Shown in pieces: positions 41,024 to 50,265 of a DNA stretch of 55,367 bases. Numbering within the stretch: position 1 is the first letter of the stretch; every line of letters starts with the position of its first letter. Position numbers and translations under genes: made by a program. The notes under the pieces are model-generated. The model did not search any database and had not been told where the DNA came from. It worked only from the letters and a program-made list of their open reading frames with translations. Source of the DNA: Guptibacillus hwajinpoensis (lineage in GTDB: Bacteria; Bacillota; Bacilli; Bacillales; Bacillaceae_O); NCBI GenBank assembly GCA_016841765.1, contig JAENYN010000032.1, positions 1 through 55,367 on the forward strand, in the 5' to 3' direction.

Positions 41024-41297
41024 CCATCCTCAAATTTCGTCCATGTCCACTACCAATAGAATAGACGTTTACGGCCGGAATCAAACCTGCCGGGCAGGGA
41101 TTCGGCGGAAGTGATTTTCCATTCCGGGCCAGGAAGTGGGGAGGCCGGTCTGTTCTGTCCCCAAAATCTTCTGGCTGGTATTTTGGAAAAGGGAGTAGAA
41201 GTCAGCTGAAAAATATGGATGAGGCACTTATTTCTCTAAAAAGACACGCATCTAGTTGTGTGACCTAAAAGGACTGAACATCACTAGAACGCATGTG

Positions 41298-41398
41298 GTT
41301 ATTCGTTACTAAAGTGCACCCCGCATCTCCAAAAAGGGCACGCATACGTTTATTCGTTACCAAAATGCACACCGCACCACCAAAAAGGGCACGAAGCC
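41298..41398. repeat. Two tandem 50/51-bp units
   Basis: Unit 1 (41298-41347) and unit 2 (41348-41398) share ATTCGTTAC, TGCAC-CCGCA and CCAAAAAGGGCACG blocks at the same places. Within each unit AAA(G/A)TGCAC and AAAGGGCAC are 22 bp apart. A related CTAAAAAGACACGCAT lies at 41236-41251. Confidence 0.75.
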
Positions 41399-41569
41399 GA
41401 TTTTCCATACATATTAATAGTTCGTTTCATTAGACTTTGTATGAATGCCATACCCAAAAAGCAATTTCCCTAATATCATCGTGGACCATGTTTTTAATAG
41501 ATAATTTAGAAAGCAGCTTCACTGTAAAAAAGGACGTTGAACAAAAACGTTTTCCTCAAAATAACAAAA

Positions 41570-41596
41570 AATGCCCAGAGCACCTGAGCATTTTTC
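41570..41596 (-). terminator. Terminator of the minJ-lipoprotein unit
   Basis: Minus-strand AAAATGC / GCATTTT stem with inner CAG/CTG, followed by a run of Ts, about 10 bp past the stop of the SH3 lipoprotein gene. Confidence 0.8.
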
Positions 41597-41604
41597 ACCT
41601 TAAT

Positions 41605-42378
41605 TTACTCCCCCGTCACAAACGCTGTGATCTTCCATTCCCCATTGTCCAGTTTGCTGAATTCCATCCGGTAATCCATCGGGCTGCGGACGAATTTTTC
41701 CACCATGTATCCGGTTGTGCCGTAGGTTGTTTCAATCGGCACCCAGTGATACTCGCGCCCGCTCATCTCATACGTTTCTTCCATCGGTTCGCCCTTTTTG
41801 ACCAGCTCGTTCGTAAGCGGCTGGACGATTTCGCTGTCAACAGACGGTTTGCTTCGCAAATTCACATCCGTGCCGTTCACAACACTGTACACTGCCGGGT
41901 CATATTCCGCCGGAAACCTTGCTGCCAGATACGGCATCAAAAACGACCCGCGGCCTTCCGTCACAAAGGCGCCGCCAAGATCCAGGATGTCAGCAGCCTC
42001 ATTCCAGAACGGCGAGCTTTCCGGTGCAGCATCAAGCTTCCACTCCTGAACAAAAGCTTCCTTACCGCCATCCCCACCGAAGGAATAGGTCACATCCTCA
42101 CTGACCATTTTGAGCAGTGCGGCGGCATCCTTTGCCTGTACAGCCGCCTGGACCTTCCCGATTGCATTCTTCAACTCAGCATCCTGATCACTTTCATCCT
42201 GCATATCAAACGGCACTCGTATTCCGAGCGGTTCATTGTTTTTGGCATTCTCTTCCTCTTTGGCGGCCTCTTCTTTTTTATCTGTCGAAGCTCCTTTGAC
42301 ATCCTCGGCCTTTTCTTTTGTTCCACAGCCAGAAAGCATGAGAACAGCTGCCAGTAACACAACGATCCATTTTTTCAT
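41605..42378 (-). CDS. Lipoprotein with SH3-type domain
   Basis: 257 aa from MKKWIVVLLAAVLMLSGCG, a lipoprotein signal with lipobox LSGC. A charged linker (residues 22-50) is followed by an alpha/beta region with DVTYSFGGDGGKEAF (NTF2-like in appearance). A bacterial SH3 domain starts near residue 160 (VVNGTDVNLRSKPSVDSEIV ... TTYGTTGYM), typical of cell-wall association. The chosen ATG at 42378 is the signal-peptide start. The frame remains open upstream to 42636 only because it overlaps minJ in another frame. It follows minJ by about 50 bp. Role unknown. Confidence 0.82.
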   Translation of the reverse strand: MKKWIVVLLAAVLMLSGCGTKEKAEDVKGASTDKKEEAAKEEENAKNNEPLGIRVPFDMQDESDQDAELKNAIGKVQAAVQAKDAAALLKMVSEDVTYSFGGDGGKEAFVQEWKLDAAPESSPFWNEAADILDLGGAFVTEGRGSFLMPYLAARFPAEYDPAVYSVVNGTDVNLRSKPSVDSEIVQPLTNELVKKGEPMEETYEMSGREYHWVPIETTYGTTGYMVEKFVRSPMDYRMEFSKLDNGEWKITAFVTGE

Positions 42379-42430
42379 GGTACGTCCCCCCGTTTTTAAC
42401 CCTTTGCAGCCCATGACTCCCATCCCGGTG

Positions 42431-43633
42431 TCAAGACTGGTTTGCAGCCTCTTCCAAGCGCATCTCCCGCTCATCCTGTACAAAGAGCAGGCCGAGCTCG
42501 TGGTGTTCATTTTCATAGATTGCCCGCTGGACAAGCCGGACTTCCCCATTATGATCGAGCACTTCCAGCTTACAAAAGGCGAGATTTTGCTGAAGTGCTT
42601 CATAAAACCCTTCTTCTGTATGGACTTCATAACCATTCACAACGGTGACAATCTCGCCAACATGAAGCTTTAGCTTATCGGCAGGCGAACCGGGCAAAAC
42701 ACCAAGTATGACAAGCCCGTCATCCCGCCTTGAAAAGTAGGTGGTGTTCTGGTCATCATTATGGCGCTGGCGCACAGTCAAAAATGCTCGTCCAAGCACT
42801 GCGGCACCGGCTGCCGCTATCGCCATAAGTGGAACCCATAGGGCTGAAACGGCAATCGCCGCCACCAGAACGCCAAGTGCCGCCACCCTGCGGCCTGTCA
42901 CCCGGACGCTTTCCGCCGGCAAGGACCCCTGGACACGCTGCGAAAATCCGATGCCAAACGGAACGAACCAGAAAGCGAAAGCACTGCCCCCTACGGTAAT
43001 GACCGGCCACCACTCAACTGTTGAAGTGATTCCTTCAGCCGGGACAAGCAGCAAAACCGGCAGCATCCAGAGCCGTTTCATGCTGTGGCTGCCGATTGTT
43101 TTCCCGCGTTTGCCCATCTTGAGCTGCGGTGAACTGTAGTCCATGCCTTTATATGTGATTAACAGGCCTTCCACAATAATTAAAATCCCCATCAAGACAG
43201 CAAGTCCAGGCAGTGATGCTCCGTACATGTCTTGCAAAACCGAATTCAAAAATGGATTCGCAAGCTCGATTTCCGGCAAAAATTGTGCAGCAAGGATAAC
43301 GGCGCTGAAAAGATAAGCCGGTGAAAGCCAGCGAACCTGCAGGGTAACCGCCAGCACAATCGATAAAACAGCGAGCATCGCCAAAACACCGTAAGGCAGG
43401 GCCAGTCCCAATCCGAACGTCAAAACCGAAACCGCCAGGCCGAACAGGACACCGTGGAACAATGCCTTCAAATCTGTTATGACATCATGTACACGGGTGT
43501 GAAAATCACGGCGTTCCCGCTTCACCCTCCTTTTGCCGAGTAAAAAAGCAGCCAGTATAATTAAATAGAGCTGGGGCTGCATAAAAAAGCGGCCGGCCGC
43601 CCTTGCCAGCTCCAAAAGCCAATCTGCAATCAT
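42431..43633 (-). CDS. minJ: PDZ-domain polytopic membrane protein MinJ (YvjD-like)
   Basis: 400 aa. About eight hydrophobic segments span residues 18 to 290, followed by a C-terminal PDZ domain (LVILGVLPGSPADKLKLHVGEIVTVVNG) near 305-370. In B. subtilis MinJ bridges DivIVA and MinD to place division and is needed for swarming. Position next to ctpB and ftsEX supports the call. GGGGGA lies 8 bases upstream of the ATG. Other PDZ membrane proteins exist, so the symbol rests on synteny and topology. Confidence 0.85.
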   Translation of the reverse strand: MIADWLLELARAAGRFFMQPQLYLIILAAFLLGKRRVKRERRDFHTRVHDVITDLKALFHGVLFGLAVSVLTFGLGLALPYGVLAMLAVLSIVLAVTLQVRWLSPAYLFSAVILAAQFLPEIELANPFLNSVLQDMYGASLPGLAVLMGILIIVEGLLITYKGMDYSSPQLKMGKRGKTIGSHSMKRLWMLPVLLLVPAEGITSTVEWWPVITVGGSAFAFWFVPFGIGFSQRVQGSLPAESVRVTGRRVAALGVLVAAIAVSALWVPLMAIAAAGAAVLGRAFLTVRQRHNDDQNTTYFSRRDDGLVILGVLPGSPADKLKLHVGEIVTVVNGYEVHTEEGFYEALQQNLAFCKLEVLDHNGEVRLVQRAIYENEHHELGLLFVQDEREMRLEEAANQS

Positions 43634-43874
43634 ATCTGTAATCCCCCGTTATGTTTTTTCAAAATGTAAAAAGGAAAGACCGGCATCACGTACAGCCGAT
43701 TGATAGATGAATAGAGTAAAAAGTTAAGCAGGAAAAATCCTGATGAGGAAAGAACAGCAGCAATCATCCTCCACAGAGGCTGTTTTAAACATACCATGAC
43801 TTGCCTGCCGCGAAAAGCCGACAAACGTATCATCTCTTTATTCGTTTGGCGGCCATTACCGGTTTTCATTCACG

Positions 43875-43914
43875 AAAAAAAGTATATCCGCGAACGGCTT
43901 CACGGATATACTTT
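43875..43914 (-). terminator. Terminator of ctpB
   Basis: Minus-strand AAAGTATATCCG / CGGATATACTTT (12 bp perfect, 12-nt loop) followed by Ts, about 40 bp past the ctpB stop. Confidence 0.9.
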
Positions 43915-43951
43915 CGACAGGGGCAGGTGGAGTCCTGCCCGCTTTCAGTTC

Positions 43952-45430
43952 TTATTTCAACAACATCTTAACAGCTGTCTGGAGCTGAAGGTCGTTTTTC
44001 TGCTCTTTGATGCTTTCCACCGTTTTTTCCTGAAGTTTGGCGGACGTTTTTTCTTCAATTTTGCCGTCGGACTTCAAATCGTTCCGCTCCTGGAACGCTT
44101 TGACGGCCGTTTCGGTTTGCTTACTGAAGTAGCCATCCGTCCTGCCAGGGTCGAAGCCGAGGCCTTTCAGCATGACCTGGGCATTTTTAATTTGCTCGGA
44201 ATTCATGTCATACTCAAGCACTTGCCCCTCTTCCAGCTGGATCGGGTTTGCATAAAAGTACTCCGGCTGTTTCACTTCAACTGTCGGCTTGATTCCTTTT
44301 TTATGAATCCAATTGCCGTCAGGCGTCAGCCATTTGAACAGGGTGAGCTTGATGTTGCTGCCGTCATCCATCGGAATCGCCTGCTGGACCGTCCCTTTTC
44401 CGAATGACTTCTGGCCGACAAGTTCGTAGCCGCCCGCTTCCTTCAATGCGCCGGCCAAAATTTCAGAGGCCGAGGCACTGCCGCCGTCAATCAGCCCGAC
44501 AATCGGATAGTCTTTCTTTGATTTAAGTGTTGAGAAGAACCGGTCCTTTTTGCCATCACGGTTTTCAATTTGCACAAACGGTTTATCATCCGGTATGATC
44601 AATCGGGACATCGCTTCAACGCTTTCCAGGTACCCTCCCGGATTGCCGCGGACATCGATGACGAGACCGTCGATCCCTTTATCTTCCATCTGTTTCAGCT
44701 GCTTTTTGAAGTCATCAGCCGTATTCTCGGAAAACGAGGTGACCTCGAGAACCCCGATTTTCTTGCCGGCTTTTTCAATCATATCCGAATAGACTGTTTC
44801 AATCGGGATTTCATCACGTTTGACGTCTATGGACAAATTGCCGGTCACACCCGGCCGGTTGACCTCAAGGGTCACAACCGAACCTTTTTCACCGCGGATT
44901 TTCAACACCGCTTCATATAAATCGAGCCCGGAAATGCTTTTGCCGTCAACCTTCAATATCTGGTCATTCGGCTTCAGGCCCGCCTTTTCAGCCGGTGAAT
45001 CTTTAAACGGGGCGACGATCGTCACTTTCCCGTCCACCATGCTCACTTCCGCCCCGATCCCTTCAAATGAAGAGTCGAGTGACTGGGTGAACTGGTTGGC
45101 CGTCTCTTTATCCATATAGACGGAATACGGGTCCTCCAGCGTATCTATCATTCCCTGGATCGCCCCTTCAACGAGCTGGTCTTGATCCACATCTTCCACA
45201 TACCGGTCCGAAATCAGGTCCATCGTTTTTTCGATTTTTTCCACGTCTTCTATATCAGCAGAGTTTCCATCGCCGGAAGCCAGGTTCTGCCCCAACTCAC
45301 TTTGGATTACAGACGGCCTCTCTTCATCTTCCAGGAAGGTCATTCCTGCATATGTCCCGCCTGCTCCAACAAGCAGGGACACAGCTGCCAGCGCTGCTGC
45401 GGCACGACTTTTTAAAAACACACTGCTCAC
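43952..45430 (-). CDS. ctpB: Carboxy-terminal processing serine protease CtpB (S41)
   Basis: 492 aa. An N-terminal membrane anchor/signal (AAAALAAVSLLVGAGGTYAGM) is followed by a PDZ domain near 105-190 (KDSPAEKAGLKPNDQILKVDG) and an S41 catalytic core with Ser in GGSASASEILAGAL and Lys in GQKSFGKGTVQQ. A C-terminal peptidoglycan-binding domain comes last (NAQVMLKGLGFDPGRTDGYF). In B. subtilis CtpB cleaves SpoIVFA to activate sigma-K. Synteny with ftsEX and minJ supports orthology, although CtpA-type paralogues share the domain order. Confidence 0.9.
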   Translation of the reverse strand: MSSVFLKSRAAAALAAVSLLVGAGGTYAGMTFLEDEERPSVIQSELGQNLASGDGNSADIEDVEKIEKTMDLISDRYVEDVDQDQLVEGAIQGMIDTLEDPYSVYMDKETANQFTQSLDSSFEGIGAEVSMVDGKVTIVAPFKDSPAEKAGLKPNDQILKVDGKSISGLDLYEAVLKIRGEKGSVVTLEVNRPGVTGNLSIDVKRDEIPIETVYSDMIEKAGKKIGVLEVTSFSENTADDFKKQLKQMEDKGIDGLVIDVRGNPGGYLESVEAMSRLIIPDDKPFVQIENRDGKKDRFFSTLKSKKDYPIVGLIDGGSASASEILAGALKEAGGYELVGQKSFGKGTVQQAIPMDDGSNIKLTLFKWLTPDGNWIHKKGIKPTVEVKQPEYFYANPIQLEEGQVLEYDMNSEQIKNAQVMLKGLGFDPGRTDGYFSKQTETAVKAFQERNDLKSDGKIEEKTSAKLQEKTVESIKEQKNDLQLQTAVKMLLK

Positions 45431-45577
45431 CTCATATCCCTTAGCGTCTGTACTAAAGCCATTTTAAACGATAACGGGGTGGTTTTGCCATTGCGGGCAC
45501 CCCGGCCGCTGTTAAAAGACATGGCCAGCCTCTGGAAACAGTTTTCTCAGCTAATCTAAAAAAATCCATTTTTACAG

Positions 45578-45611
45578 AAAAGGCACCACACTGGGAAGAG
45601 TGCGATGCCTT
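45578..45611 (-). terminator. Terminator of the M23 hydrolase gene
   Basis: Minus-strand AAGGCA / TGCCTT closes an inner CGCACT/AGTGTG stem; TTTTCTG follows. About 60 bp past the stop. Confidence 0.7.
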
Positions 45612-45669
45612 CTTCAATCTCATATTATGAAATGCTTGTACGGATTATGCTAAAGCGGTTCGGAAGTGT

Positions 45670-46980
45670 TTACCAGCCTGGGATGTATGGTCTTGCATCA
45701 ACGGCGTTTCTTTTGTCAGCAGTCCATGGACCTTTATGGAGTTCAAAGTGCAGATGCGCACCATATGAACGTCCGGTGTTGCCCATATATCCGAGCATCT
45801 GGCCCTTGCTTACTTTCTGGCCACTGCTCACCAGGCGATTTTCCATGTGGGCATATAGCGTCGTGTAAAGTTGGCCGTTGATGTAATGTGTAATATATAC
45901 GACGTTTCCATAAGATGAAGAATAATAGGAACGGAACACTGTACCGCTAGCTGCCGCTACAATCGGAACGCTTGTACCGCGTTTTCCGATATCGGTACCT
46001 GCATGCAGCTTGCCCCAGCGGCCACCGAAGTTAGATGTGATCGGTCCGGCAGCCGGCACTGTGAATGCACCGCTTGATGTCGCGGGCTTCGGTGCCGGTG
46101 CAGATGTGTGGCTTGGTGTTGAACTGCTCGATTGCTTCGCTTTCTTTGCTGCTGCTGCTCTGGCCGCAGCTTCAGCCTCAGCTTTTTCACGCGCAATTCG
46201 GGCCTGTTCTGCTTCGTATTCCTTTTTCATCTGGCGGACAGTCGCTTCCTGTGCTGCCAGGTTATCCATTTCTTCCTGCTGGTCCATCGCCAGTTCTTCA
46301 AGATGTTCTTCTTCTTGCTTGAGTTCTTTCATCAGCTGGTTCTTTTTGGCTACTTGAGCTTTCAGGTCAGCTTTCAAGCCTTTCAGTTCTTTCATCTTCT
46401 GCTCAAGGTCAGCAAGTTTTTGTTCCACTTCTGCTTTCTTTTGCTCGAGAGCATTCTTGTCATCCTGATGCTGTTGAAGAAGGTCCTTATCCTGCTGGAC
46501 AATTGTTGTCACGGCAGAAATGCGGTCGATGAAATCCCCGAAACTCTGAGCCCCAAGAAGAACATCCATATAACTGATTGTGCCGCCGTTTTCCTGGACG
46601 GACCGGACACGGGTCTTCAATAACTCATCACGTTCGGCGATGCGCTTTTCGAGTGCTTTGATTTCAACTTTAAGCTGCTCGATTTCTTCTTTCGTTTGGC
46701 CGATTTCCTTTTCTTTTGTGCGGATTTTCCCCTGCGTTTCCTCTACTGCTGCATCAAGGCGCTGGATTTCTGCTTCCACTTTCTGTTGGTCTTCCTGCAC
46801 CTGTTTGATTTCCGATTCGGTTTTCTGCTGGGCTTCTCCAACTTCGGATTGCTTATTTTGATATTCTTTAATCTGCTTGTCAAAATTTTGAGCTGAAACG
46901 ACGTCTGTTCCTGCATACCCAAATACACTGCTTGCCCCCAGCGCAATAGCCAGGCCGAATGCAACGATTTTCTTTTTCAA
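45670..46980 (-). CDS. Coiled-coil M23 peptidoglycan hydrolase, EnvC/PcsB-like
   Basis: 436 aa. A Sec signal peptide (MKKKIVAFGLAIALGASSVF ... VSA) is followed by two long coiled coils (about 30-125 and 165-280) and an Ala/Ser/Pro linker (SSSSTPSHTSAPAPKPATSS). A C-terminal M23/LytM domain runs from about 310. The Zn/catalytic residues appear intact (HAGTD, then HLHFE), unlike activator-only EnvC. It lies 76 bp downstream of ftsX. The architecture matches proteins whose coiled coil docks on the FtsX extracellular loop, so it is probably the hydrolase or activator gated by FtsEX. That pairing is inference. Confidence 0.9.
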   Translation of the reverse strand: MKKKIVAFGLAIALGASSVFGYAGTDVVSAQNFDKQIKEYQNKQSEVGEAQQKTESEIKQVQEDQQKVEAEIQRLDAAVEETQGKIRTKEKEIGQTKEEIEQLKVEIKALEKRIAERDELLKTRVRSVQENGGTISYMDVLLGAQSFGDFIDRISAVTTIVQQDKDLLQQHQDDKNALEQKKAEVEQKLADLEQKMKELKGLKADLKAQVAKKNQLMKELKQEEEHLEELAMDQQEEMDNLAAQEATVRQMKKEYEAEQARIAREKAEAEAAARAAAAKKAKQSSSSTPSHTSAPAPKPATSSGAFTVPAAGPITSNFGGRWGKLHAGTDIGKRGTSVPIVAAASGTVFRSYYSSSYGNVVYITHYINGQLYTTLYAHMENRLVSSGQKVSKGQMLGYMGNTGRSYGAHLHFELHKGPWTADKRNAVDARPYIPGW

Positions 46981-47056
46981 GACACAACTTCCCCCTTCTG
47001 GTACTTTCAGCCGAACGGCTGCAACTCTAGTTTTTCTATATATGAGATTGATAGCT

Positions 47057-47950
47057 TTATATCTTCAAAAATTTCCGTACCGACATTGTGCTTCCCCAGA
47101 TGCCGATAAAAGCCCCCATCAAAATGAGGATTCCTGCTATTTGATAGACAAACGGACTGAATGTCAGCAAGCTGAAAAAGGTAGATTCCAATTTCGGCGT
47201 AAGTATATCGTACAGATACTCATAGCCGAAGGCCACTGCCGCGATTGGCAGAATAGCACCCATGATGCCCAGTACGGCACCTTCGATAAAAAATGGCCAG
47301 CGGATAAATCCGTTCGTGGCTCCGCACAGCTTCATGATCTCAATTTCCCTGCGGCGGGCGACGATTGTGATTTTAATCGTATTCGAAATCAGGAAGATGG
47401 CAGTGAATAGCAAGCCGCCAATTAGGATGATCCCAGCATTGCGGGCCACTTCAACGACCGAGAAGAGCTTTTCCACTGTTCCCTGCCCGTAATTGACTTT
47501 CGATGCAAATTGCATCTCTTTTATTTGTTTGGCAACATCCGGTGTGTCCTTCGGATTCGTTGTTTTTACAATGAAAACATTATTTAACGGATTTTCTTTT
47601 TGGAGTGACTCAAATGCCGCTCCTTCTTCGCCGAAGCTTTCAATCACTTTTTTTAGTTCTTCTTCTTTTGAAGAATAGGTTACATTCGAAACTTCAGGAA
47701 TCTCTTTTATCTTTTTTTCAAGCTGGCCCTGTTGTTCAGGAGATGCCGTCAGGCCGACATGCACCCTGATTTCGACATCCTCTTCCACCTGGGAAGCAAG
47801 ATGATTCAAGTTCAGCATGATGACAAGGAAAATGCCGACCAGGAGCAGGGTGACCGTCACCGCACTGACAGACGCAAATGTCATCCAGCCGTTTCGCTTA
47901 ATGTTTTTAAAGCCTTCACGGAAATGGCGTCCGACTGTACTAAATTTCAT
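47057..47950 (-). CDS. ftsX: Cell division/cell-wall ABC transporter permease FtsX
   Basis: 297 aa from MKFSTVGRHFREGFKNIKRNG. The first membrane helix is near 22-45. A large extracellular loop (about 50-165) follows, then three more helices (AGIILIGGLLFTAIFLISN, FFIEGAVLGIMGAILPIAAV, IAGILILMGAFIGIWG). With FtsE it transmits ATP hydrolysis to a periplasm-side hydrolase; in B. subtilis that is CwlO. The start at 47950 overlaps ftsE by 11 bp. A frame open to 48010 has no support. Confidence 0.95.
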   Translation of the reverse strand: MKFSTVGRHFREGFKNIKRNGWMTFASVSAVTVTLLLVGIFLVIMLNLNHLASQVEEDVEIRVHVGLTASPEQQGQLEKKIKEIPEVSNVTYSSKEEELKKVIESFGEEGAAFESLQKENPLNNVFIVKTTNPKDTPDVAKQIKEMQFASKVNYGQGTVEKLFSVVEVARNAGIILIGGLLFTAIFLISNTIKITIVARRREIEIMKLCGATNGFIRWPFFIEGAVLGIMGAILPIAAVAFGYEYLYDILTPKLESTFFSLLTFSPFVYQIAGILILMGAFIGIWGSTMSVRKFLKI

Positions 47951-48626
47951 AGCCGTATTCCCCCTTTGACTGATCGCGGGCAATCTGGCCGTTTTCAAAA
48001 GCGATGACACGCTTGCGGATCGTGTTTACGATTTCACGATTATGGGTAGCCATAATAATGGTAGTTCCCATACTATTGACTTCTTCAAATGTGTTCATGA
48101 TATCCCATGACGTTTCTGGATCAAGGTTTCCGGTAGGCTCGTCTGCAATCACGACACTCGGATGGTTTACAATCGACCGGGCAATCGACACCCGCTGCTG
48201 CTCGCCGCCCGAAAGCTCGTCCGGCAGCATGCGCGCTTTGTGTTTCAGCTTTACAAGGTCGAGGACATCCATGACCTTTTTCTTGATTGTTTTTGGGTTT
48301 TCTTCAATGACTTCAAGTGCAAATGCTATATTTTCATAAACCGTCAGACGCGGTAAAAGTTTGAAATCCTGGAATACGACTCCGATTTTCCTGCGGACAA
48401 ACGGCACTTTCCGTTCCTTTATCTTCGACAAGTCGATACCGTTGAACAGGATCGTCCCCTTTGTCGGTTTCTCTTCACGGTACATCATTTTAATGAAAGT
48501 GGACTTGCCGGCACCGCTCGGGCCCACTATATAAACAAAATCCCCGTCCGCGATGTTGACATCAATCCCATTAATAGCCGTCACACCATTCGGATAGGTT
48601 TTGTACACTTCCTTCATTTCAATCAT
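47940..48626 (-). CDS. ftsE: ABC transporter ATP-binding protein FtsE
   Basis: 228 aa from MIEMKEVYKTYPNGVTA. Walker A GPSGAGKSTFIKMM is near 36, the Q-loop VVFQDFKLLPR, signature LSGGEQQRVSIARS, Walker B VVIADEPTGNLD and switch His in MATHNRE. It partners with FtsX to control cell-wall hydrolysis during elongation or sporulation. I chose the ATG at 48626 (AGGTGGG upstream) over the longer frame to 48680. The region ahead has a TATAAT (48742-48747, minus strand) with only a weak -35. Confidence 0.97.
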   Translation of the reverse strand: MIEMKEVYKTYPNGVTAINGIDVNIADGDFVYIVGPSGAGKSTFIKMMYREEKPTKGTILFNGIDLSKIKERKVPFVRRKIGVVFQDFKLLPRLTVYENIAFALEVIEENPKTIKKKVMDVLDLVKLKHKARMLPDELSGGEQQRVSIARSIVNHPSVVIADEPTGNLDPETSWDIMNTFEEVNSMGTTIIMATHNREIVNTIRKRVIAFENGQIARDQSKGEYGYEI

Positions 48627-48844
48627 AATCAACCCACCTAAACACTTTGATGTTGTCAAAAGAATGTTTCCCTGCTGCACGTCTTGTGTTTATCTATCTA
48701 TTTTCCATATGATGCTTGTTCGCTTTGTTTTTGACTTCATTATTATAACATCAAGATTCGCCATTTTAAGTCACAATCTGCTATTTTTACATTACAATTA
48801 TGTTTCAAATACCGATTTATTGACAAATTTTGTTATGAATGTAA

Positions 48845-48882
48845 CAAAAAAGGAGTTTTCTGTAAAGAAACAGAAAACTCCT
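48845..48882 (-). terminator. Terminator of cccB
   Basis: Minus-strand AGGAGTTTTCTGT / ACAGAAAACTCCT (13 bp perfect, loop of 6) with Ts following, about 30 bp past the cccB stop. Confidence 0.92.
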
Positions 48883-48910
48883 CATATTATGGTAATTATT
48901 TGAATGCGAA

Positions 48911-49324
48911 TCACTTCATATTTGCAAGCCAGGTTGCGACCGTATCTGCATCGTCGCCTTTTAGGAGCCCGCTAGGCATTGACCCTTTGCCGTTATGAAT
49001 AATATCTAATATTTCATCTTTTGAAAGCCTGCTGCCTACATCGTTCAAAGCCGGTCCGACTTGCCCCTCAAGGTTTTGGCCGTGGCACTGGACACAGCTT
49101 TGTGAATACAGCTCAGCGGCTGCCTCTTCATCTACCTCAGCAGCGCCTTCGCCTTCTGTACCTTCATCAGTTGTTCCCTCATCAGTCGTACCTTCATCTT
49201 GTGCAGGTTCTTCAGTTGCAGGTTCGTTGTTGTCTGCCGGTTCATCAGCATTCTCTTCTCCGCCGCCGCAGGCACCCAGAACGAGCATGGAACCGAACAG
49301 AACAGCCAATAGTTTCTTACTCAT
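48911..49324 (-). CDS. cccB: Membrane-anchored cytochrome c-551
   Basis: 137 aa. A lipoprotein signal MSKKLLAVLFGSMLVLGACG (lipobox LGAC) is followed by an acidic linker with the short repeat DEGTTDEGTTDEGT (residues 44-57), then a class I cytochrome c domain. Heme attachment is CVQCH and the probable distal ligand is Met in GSMPSG. It shuttles electrons to cytochrome oxidase on the outer face of the membrane. Position between ftsEX and yvjA/prfB matches B. subtilis cccB. Confidence 0.95.
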   Translation of the reverse strand: MSKKLLAVLFGSMLVLGACGGGEENADEPADNNEPATEEPAQDEGTTDEGTTDEGTEGEGAAEVDEEAAAELYSQSCVQCHGQNLEGQVGPALNDVGSRLSKDEILDIIHNGKGSMPSGLLKGDDADTVATWLANMK

Positions 49325-49392
49325 TTGCTTTCCCCCTAACTATGGATGATTTAGTCAAACTTTCCAAAGCCTACTGTTTAAGTATAACCATG

Positions 49393-50265
49393 TCAGGACC
49401 GATTGAAACCCTCACCGAGCACTTCAGAAGCATTCATGACGACGACAAATGCTGATGGGTCAATGCTTTTCACTAATTGTTTCAATTTTGTGAACTCCGT
49501 CTGATCCACAACACACATCAGAATCGGACGTTCATCATCGGTGAAGCCTCCGTAACCGGACAGCCGGGTGACGCCCCGGTCGATTTCGTTTAATATGCCC
49601 ATCCGGACCTCCTCTTCCTTGCCGGTTATAATCATCGCCATTTTTGTATAGCCGAAACCAACCTGGACGAGGTCGATCGTCTTGCTCGTGACATACAGGC
49701 CGATTAATGCATACAACCCCCGCTCAATGTCAAATACGACCGCGGCGGTGGTTACAATGATCCCGTCAATGATCGCCACACTTGCTCCAAGGGAAATGCC
49801 GGTATATTTATGAATGATTTGCGCAGCGAGATCGGTTCCGCCTGTCGACGCTTTCCCCTTAAACACAATTCCGAGCCCGAGGCCGACGCCAATGCCGCCA
49901 AAGAGGGCGCCAAGGAGGGGATTGAGAGTGGCTGGTTCCATATTCCGACTTAAATAAACAATAAACGGCAAAAACAGCGTGCCGACGAACGTTTTCATCC
50001 CGAACTGGCGGCCAAGCAGAACGACGCCTAATATGAACAGCGGAATGTTGAATGCCCACTGTACATAGGCCGGCTCAAAACCGAACAGTTCATCTGTGAT
50101 CGTACTGATCCCCGAAACACCGCCGGATGCTACGCGGTTCGGCAGCAGGAACAAGTTGAAAGCCAACGCCACCAGACTCGAACCGATCAGGACGAACAGA
50201 TAATCAATCACAAGCTGGAGCTTGGGATCAAGGCCATGCCTCTTATAGTTTTTCACCATCATCAT
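49393..50265 (-). CDS. YitT-family membrane protein with DUF2179 (YvjA-like)
   Basis: 290 aa. An N-terminal membrane domain of about five helices (LFVLIGSSLVALAFNLFLLP, WAFNIPLFILGVVLLGRQF, LGALFGGIGVGLGLGIVFKG) contains the family signature KASTGGTDLAAQII. A soluble C-terminal DUF2179 domain starts near 205 (KMAMIITGKEEEVRMGIL ... DERPILMCVV). Substrate is unknown; the family is sometimes annotated as a putative transporter. Located between cccB and prfB as yvjA in B. subtilis. Confidence 0.9.
   Translation of the reverse strand: MMMVKNYKRHGLDPKLQLVIDYLFVLIGSSLVALAFNLFLLPNRVASGGVSGISTITDELFGFEPAYVQWAFNIPLFILGVVLLGRQFGMKTFVGTLFLPFIVYLSRNMEPATLNPLLGALFGGIGVGLGLGIVFKGKASTGGTDLAAQIIHKYTGISLGASVAIIDGIIVTTAAVVFDIERGLYALIGLYVTSKTIDLVQVGFGYTKMAMIITGKEEEVRMGILNEIDRGVTRLSGYGGFTDDERPILMCVVDQTEFTKLKQLVKSIDPSAFVVVMNASEVLGEGFNRS

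Larger units (their letters stand above)
40892..41604. other. 713-bp gene-poor stretch upstream of uvrB
   Basis: It contains the uvrB promoter and SOS-type box, palindromic repeat copy 7, a nested hairpin (41078-41103: GAATC, CCTGCC/GGCAGG, GATTC), a two-unit 51-bp tandem repeat (41298-41398) and the lipoprotein terminator. No gene is supported. Confidence 0.6.

Noticed and set aside
41437-42357. 306-codon plus-strand frame opposite the SH3 lipoprotein
   Set aside because: It is the antisense shadow of a gene with clear signal peptide, lipobox and SH3 domain.
43630-43869. 79-codon frame overlapping the minJ start by 4 bp
   Set aside because: It runs through the region next to the ctpB terminator, and every candidate start lacks a correctly spaced ribosome site. 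The overlap with minJ is tempting but unsupported.
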